The notes beneath the pieces were generated by a model. It did no database searches and was not told where the DNA came from. It was given only the letters and a program-made list of their open reading frames with translations. A stretch of DNA of 64,000 bases from Bin87 sp965261925. Lineage in GTDB: Bacteria; Chloroflexota; Dehalococcoidia; Lucifugimonadales; UBA3495. Below are positions 60,333 to 64,000 of this stretch, in pieces (the stretch's first letter is position 1; every line of letters starts with the position of its first letter). Where the stretch lies: positions 4,431,565 through 4,495,564 of the forward strand of contig OZ253486.1 in NCBI GenBank assembly GCA_965261925.1, in the 5' to 3' direction. Made by a program: the position numbers and the translations under genes.

Positions 60333-60562
60333 ATCACCACCGTCCCATTCTACGAAACCCGGACGTGCATAGAGGACGCACGGGCGTCGGCCGACTATGC
60401 CGAGAAAATGATCAGTCTCGGAGACCAGTACCGCCGCGAGGGCAACCACGCCGCCGCCAATGCTTCCCTCATGTTGACCTGGAACATCCGCGCCAACATC
60501 GTGAAAATCACCGAAGTCCTGCCCATGCTGACGCCCGAGCACACCCAGCTCTTGGACCCATC
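60333..60562 (+). pseudogene. 5' half of gene split by the IS21-family element
   Basis: The frame gives VPFYETRTCIEDARASADYA, EKMISLGDQYRREGNHAAAN and MLTPEHTQLLDP. The start is unclear: AAGGAG at 60318-60323 is followed 9 bases later by ATC (60333) in frame, with no ATG/GTG at the right distance, although the frame is open back to about 60000. Helical, no family seen for this part. Joined with the sequence from 62971 it continues in frame (tc + a), see the right-hand half. Confidence 0.6.
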
Positions 60563-60599
60563 TGTCCCGCGTCAACTATTCTTGCCGAAAAAACGTCCA

Positions 60600-61382
60600 C
60601 TATTTTTGCCGGTTCACCCCCTCGGCCTGGCCCCGTTGCTGGGCGGCATCAGTCCGGTAGCTGGGGACGTCAAACTCCAGGATCACGGAGTGGTGCACGA
60701 CCCGGTCAATCGCCGCGGCGGTGGCCATGGGGTTGGCGAAGATGCGCTCCCACTCTGAGAAGACCAGGTTGGACGTGATGCCCAGCGACCTGCGTTCGTA
60801 GCGTTCCGCGATCAGGGTGAAGAGGACCTCGGACTCTTCGGCGCCCTGGGGCAGGTAGCCGAGATCGTCAAGGAGCAGGAAATCGAAGTTGTCCAGCTTG
60901 CGCAGCCGGCGGGGTAGGTCCAGGTCGCGCTTGGCGGCGAGTAGTTCCTGCACCAGGCGGTAGGCCGGTGCGAAGAGGACCGAGTGTCCGGCTTCGACCA
61001 GGCGGTGGCCCAGGGCGCAGAGCGCGTGGGTCTTGCCGGTGCCGGGCAGTCCGAAGGCCAGCACGTTGACGCCGTGTTCCACGAAACTGCCCTGGGCCAG
61101 ATGGTCCAGTTGCTGCCGCAGGGCCAGGGGCATCCGGTGGTGCTCGAAGGTTTCCCAGGTCTTGCCCGAGGGGAGCCTGGACGACTGACGCAGCCGGTTG
61201 ATGCGCCGGTGGCGGCGATCGTCGGCTTCCTGTTCCAGGACCTCGAGGAAGATGGGTAGGGCGTCGCCATGTCCGGAGGCGGTGAAACGGTCCACCGACT
61301 GGGCGCCCATGGTGGGCAGCTTGAATTGGTGGCACAGCTGGCCGATGCGTTCCTGCATGACGCTGGTGTCGATTACCGTCAT
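60600..61382 (-). CDS. istB: IS21 IstB-type ATPase
   Basis: 260 aa from ATG 61382, overlapping the istA stop by 4 bases. AAA+ DnaC-like helper: Walker A LAFGLPGTGKTHALCALGH (about residue 105), Walker B FDFLLLDDLGYLPQGAEE (about 163), LGITSNLVFSEWERIF (sensor-like). It delivers IstA to target DNA. Normal length. Confidence 0.9.
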   Translation of the reverse strand: MTVIDTSVMQERIGQLCHQFKLPTMGAQSVDRFTASGHGDALPIFLEVLEQEADDRRHRRINRLRQSSRLPSGKTWETFEHHRMPLALRQQLDHLAQGSFVEHGVNVLAFGLPGTGKTHALCALGHRLVEAGHSVLFAPAYRLVQELLAAKRDLDLPRRLRKLDNFDFLLLDDLGYLPQGAEESEVLFTLIAERYERRSLGITSNLVFSEWERIFANPMATAAAIDRVVHHSVILEFDVPSYRTDAAQQRGQAEGVNRQK

Positions 61383-62881
61383 CCGCACACCCCCACCGTG
61401 GCCAGGCTGACCGTGAGCAGGCGGTCGTAGATTTTCAGGTCCGGCTGGCCGGACAGGGTCAGCGCTGGGGCTTCGGGCACCTTGGGCTCGGCCAGGTCTC
61501 GCACCTCGGCGTAGTCGAAGGGCTGGCCCGCCTCCAGCAGCAGCGACAGCGCGCTGTCCACCGTGGCTTCCATGGTGGTGGCCGCCAGGTGCAGGATCCG
61601 CACGTACTCCACGTCGGCACGCTCCCCGCGCCATCCGTTGAGCGCATCGTAGGCCAGCCGAAAGTGCAAGGTGGGAAACAGCTGCTCCCGGAAGCGGTAA
61701 CGGGCGAATGCTCCCGGCTTGCGCACCAGTGAGCCGATGACGTGGCGGTAATTGACGTTGGCTGCACCCTCGCCGCGCACCCGTTCCATGCGTTCCACCA
61801 GGTGGCCCTTGTAGTAGACTTCCACCCAGTCGGCGTACAAACGGATCTGCACCTCCTTGCCGATGAGGCGGGAGGGTACGCTGTAGCTATGTCCCGCTAC
61901 CTGGATGGTGCTCCACTTGCGCACCTTGGACTGGTAGTTGACGTATTCCGGCACGGGAGCTGGCGGTAGGGAGCCCAGGCAAAGCATCTCCTGCTCCAGC
62001 TTCCCCTCTACCAGACGATTGCGTCTCTCCACCATCTCCCGTACGAAGTGGGCGTAGTCGTCGGCGGTGTGGAAATCGCGGCTGCCCCGCAGGATGAGGG
62101 CCTGGTCGATCGCGTCCTTGAGGCGGTAGTGGGCATGCTCGGCGACGCCGTTTTCATGGCTCTGGCCGCGATTGATGCGGGTGGAACGGAGACCGTAGTG
62201 GTCCAGCAGAGCGGAGTAATTGTCGTTTAGTGCACGGCCGCGGCTGCGTTTCACCTCGTGGGTGGCAGCCGAGGTATTGTCTGAGCGCACCACCTCTGGG
62301 ACGCCGCCCAGGGTCCAGAGGGCATTCTGCAATCCCTGCTGCAACGCCAGGAAGGTCTCACCGGCGGCGACCTCGGCGTAGCGCCATCCAGAGTGGCTGA
62401 GGATCAACTGGAACAGCAGGTGCGGGTAGGACTCTCCGGCGATGGTCACCTTGAGTTCCCCGCAGTGGGTGAAGTCGAACTGGGCTTCCCGACCCGGCGG
62501 ATGCTCCTGGGGGAAGTACACCTCCCGCTCCGGCCCGTGCAGCGCCCGCCAGTCCTGTAACCGTCGTTGCAGCGTCCTGAGTTGGGAGGCGCTGAACCGA
62601 CCGGGATGCTGCTCGGCCAACCAGTCAATAATTGTCGTTGCCCTCAGCCTGCCGGTCGGATCATTCCGTAGCAGCGGCTCGATCGCATCCTCCCACACCC
62701 CGTCGAAGGGATCGGGCCGAGTGCGCCACCAGTGCTCCGGTTTCGTCGCCGACGGCAATGGACCACTCTGCCACTTGCGCGCTGAACGCACGCTCATCCC
62801 AGCCTTGGCTGCTGCCGTTTCCTGTGTTTTGCCTTCCATACGTTTCTGCCTCAGTAGCCCTACTTGTCGGTCTGTAATCAA
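61379..62881 (-). CDS. istA: IS21 IstA-type transposase
   Basis: 500 aa. N-terminal HTH (DRQVGLLRQKRMEGKTQETA). RNase H-fold catalytic core: Asp in FDFTHCGELKVTIAG (about 137), Asp in VVRSDNTSAATHEV (about 199), Glu in GQSHENGVAEHAHYRLKDAI (about 243). The C-terminal domain is complete, so the element may be active. Transcribed toward istB. Confidence 0.92.
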   Translation of the reverse strand: MITDRQVGLLRQKRMEGKTQETAAAKAGMSVRSARKWQSGPLPSATKPEHWWRTRPDPFDGVWEDAIEPLLRNDPTGRLRATTIIDWLAEQHPGRFSASQLRTLQRRLQDWRALHGPEREVYFPQEHPPGREAQFDFTHCGELKVTIAGESYPHLLFQLILSHSGWRYAEVAAGETFLALQQGLQNALWTLGGVPEVVRSDNTSAATHEVKRSRGRALNDNYSALLDHYGLRSTRINRGQSHENGVAEHAHYRLKDAIDQALILRGSRDFHTADDYAHFVREMVERRNRLVEGKLEQEMLCLGSLPPAPVPEYVNYQSKVRKWSTIQVAGHSYSVPSRLIGKEVQIRLYADWVEVYYKGHLVERMERVRGEGAANVNYRHVIGSLVRKPGAFARYRFREQLFPTLHFRLAYDALNGWRGERADVEYVRILHLAATTMEATVDSALSLLLEAGQPFDYAEVRDLAEPKVPEAPALTLSGQPDLKIYDRLLTVSLATVGVCG

Positions 62882-62964
62882 CGGTACCTCCGTACCGAAT
62901 GATTACCCCATATCGACCGGCAAAAATGGTCGACGCTACCGGCAGGATCAATTGTCGTTAATCA

Positions 62965-64000
62965 CCCATCAGAACAGCAGCGGATGGTTGCCGAACTTAC
63001 CGCATCATCCACAAACCTAGAACGGCTGGTACAGGAACACCCGGTGACCGAGGGGCAACTGAACGATTGCGACGAGCAGGAAGCGAGCTGGTACATGTCC
63101 TGCCTGCACATCGGCCACCTGGCACACCTGGTCCGCAACATCTCCGAACGAGCCGCCCGCTCGCCGGATGACGACGAACTGACAGAGGGCATGGCGCTTG
63201 CCATCAACGCGTGCTTTGAAGACGCTCGGCAATCAATCCAATACACACAGGCCACGCAACCATCAGCAGACACCGTCTTCCCCCAGACACGCAGCCAGGC
63301 CATGGACCAGGCCCGCGCCGACCACGCCGAGTTGGAAACCCTCAACCAGCAATTCAAAGAAAAGCTCGATAGCTTGCGCCTCAAGGCCGCCAACTCGCCG
63401 GGCTGGTGCCACCTGTGCGGCAGCGTCATGCGGGCCGACCACGCCAAGGCCCACGTCGAGACCTGCGTCATGCAGACGGTCCAGAAGAAGTACATCGTCC
63501 GAGACTTGGACGAACGCTACGCGAGGAGCAGTCCCGTCATGATCTGGGTGCGGAGCGAGGAACTTTGCCACTGGATGATGCTCGTCATGCAGCCAACCAC
63601 CAACCTACGCCAGTTGAACCAGTTCCTGCGCGACCAGTGGCTGGTATGCTGCGGCCACATGAGCCATTTCGAAATCGGAAAAGTCCAATACAGTGCCTGC
63701 GTGCCCGGCCCTGGAGATCCGCCCAAGTTCGACAACGGCCTGGGGGAACCCGACGAGGAGCACATGGTCCACACGATTGAGGAAACGGTCGCTGCCGGCC
63801 AACGATTCCGCCACGAGTTCGACTACGGTGACACCACGTGCCTGGTCTTGGAACACGTCGCTGCCCTGCCTTTTCCCTACGACTGCCCGCCGGAGCTGAT
63901 TGAACCACCCAGGGGGCAGAAGGATACTCTGACGACTTCATCGCCATCGGGGCCCGCAAGCATCCGCCGGAACGCTGCTTCACCTGCGGTGCAGTCGCCC
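62965..64000 (+). pseudogene. 3' half of split gene: zinc finger and pRiA4b ORF3-like protein, runs off window
   Basis: Reads in frame from the insertion site: SEQQRMVAELTASSTNLERL, DEQEASWYMSCLHIGHLAHL, then a helical coiled part, a C2H2/C2HC-type finger GWCHLCGSVMRADHAKAHVE (about 63400-63460), and RFRHEFDYGDTTCLVLEHVA near 63800, similar to the plasmid pRiA4b ORF3-like domain (YDFGD.W.H). It is open to base 64000. After about 63911 the present frame looks poor and another frame gives DDFIAIGARKHPPERCFTCG, so one G may be missing in the G5 run at 63912-63916. ATG 62984 could start a shortened protein. Confidence 0.6.

Larger units (their letters stand above)
60563..62964. mobile_element. 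IS21-family insertion sequence with 6-7 bp target duplication
   Basis: About 2.4 kb. CCCATC (preceded by A on both sides) flanks it at 60556-60562 and 62964-62970. The ends begin TG and share two repeats each: left TGTCCCGCGTCAACTATTCT then TTGCCG and a second TTTTTGCCGG; right (reverse complement) TGATTAACGACAATTGATCC then TGCCGG and TTTTTGCCGG. Carries istA and istB on the minus strand. Terminal multiple repeats and istA/istB with overlapping genes are IS21 hallmarks. Confidence 0.85.

Noticed and set aside
1..64000. CRISPR arrays, rRNA and tRNA genes
   Set aside because: No regularly spaced repeats and no tRNA or rRNA signature seen on either strand; a tRNA scan could still find a divergent one.

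Overview
The window looks like a piece of a GC-rich bacterial chromosome, most probably from a Chloroflexota lineage of the SAR202/Dehalococcoidia type, perhaps host-associated. That placement is an inference from gene content: three LLM-class flavin/F420 oxidoreductases, a Rieske dioxygenase pair, a mycothiol-type maleylpyruvate isomerase, amidase, amidohydrolase, NMT1-like binding protein, SelB and PduO-type adenosyltransferase, with short intergenic gaps. No rRNA, tRNA or CRISPR array was recognised.

Layout. 1-12.4 kb: catabolic and transport genes (partial amidase, branched-chain-type binding protein, amidohydrolase, zinc dehydrogenase, SDR, NMT1-like binding protein, ABC exporter, LLM oxidoreductase), with a zinc-ribbon/GIY-YIG nuclease gene cut by one in-frame TAA. 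12.5-18.5 kb: an AT-richer accessory patch with a HicB-HicB-HicA operon sitting between two decaying copies of an isomerase-hicA-hicB segment, then a nucleotidyltransferase-HEPN fusion. 18.5-24 kb: Rieske dioxygenase subunits, a beta-hydroxyacid-type dehydrogenase, two DUF3574-like lipoproteins and an LLM oxidoreductase. 24.3-25.2 kb: a Panacea-domain gene overlapping a candidate toxin gene. 25.4-48.5 kb: mostly housekeeping and metabolism (odd IscA-like protein with a Gly/Cys tail, pentapeptide protein, gamma-glutamyltransferase, HNH nuclease, paired PaREP1/HEPN-like genes, FAD oxidase, ABC exporter, epimerase, LLM oxidoreductase, cytochrome c, MoaD-like protein, Nudix, GNAT, hisA/hisH, adenosyltransferase, metalloprotease, CinA C-domain, NurA, SelB, alcohol dehydrogenase).

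48.7-64 kb is a second accessory island. Its core (51.4-59.9 kb) is two convergent operons whose 3' ends overlap. The rightward operon has a GHKL ATPase with an acidic linker and C-terminal HTH, a protein of unknown family, and a PAPS-reductase/DndC-like protein with a long unknown N-terminal region. The leftward operon has an SF2 helicase, a MORC/MutL-like GHKL ATPase and a PLD-family nuclease. I read this as a candidate modification/restriction-type defence locus; it is the most interesting part of the window. It is flanked by a serine-dehydrogenase-proteinase gene broken by a 109-bp insertion between 6-bp repeats, and by a zinc-finger/pRiA4b-like gene split by an IS21-family element (istA, istB, target duplication CCCATC) whose removal restores the reading frame.

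Recurring theme: the accessory patches carry many broken genes (in-frame stop, frameshifts, segmental duplication remnants, IS insertion) beside intact toxin-antitoxin-like and defence-like genes, as expected of a turnover-rich genome region. All coordinates, motifs and repeats were read by eye; family names were not checked against databases.
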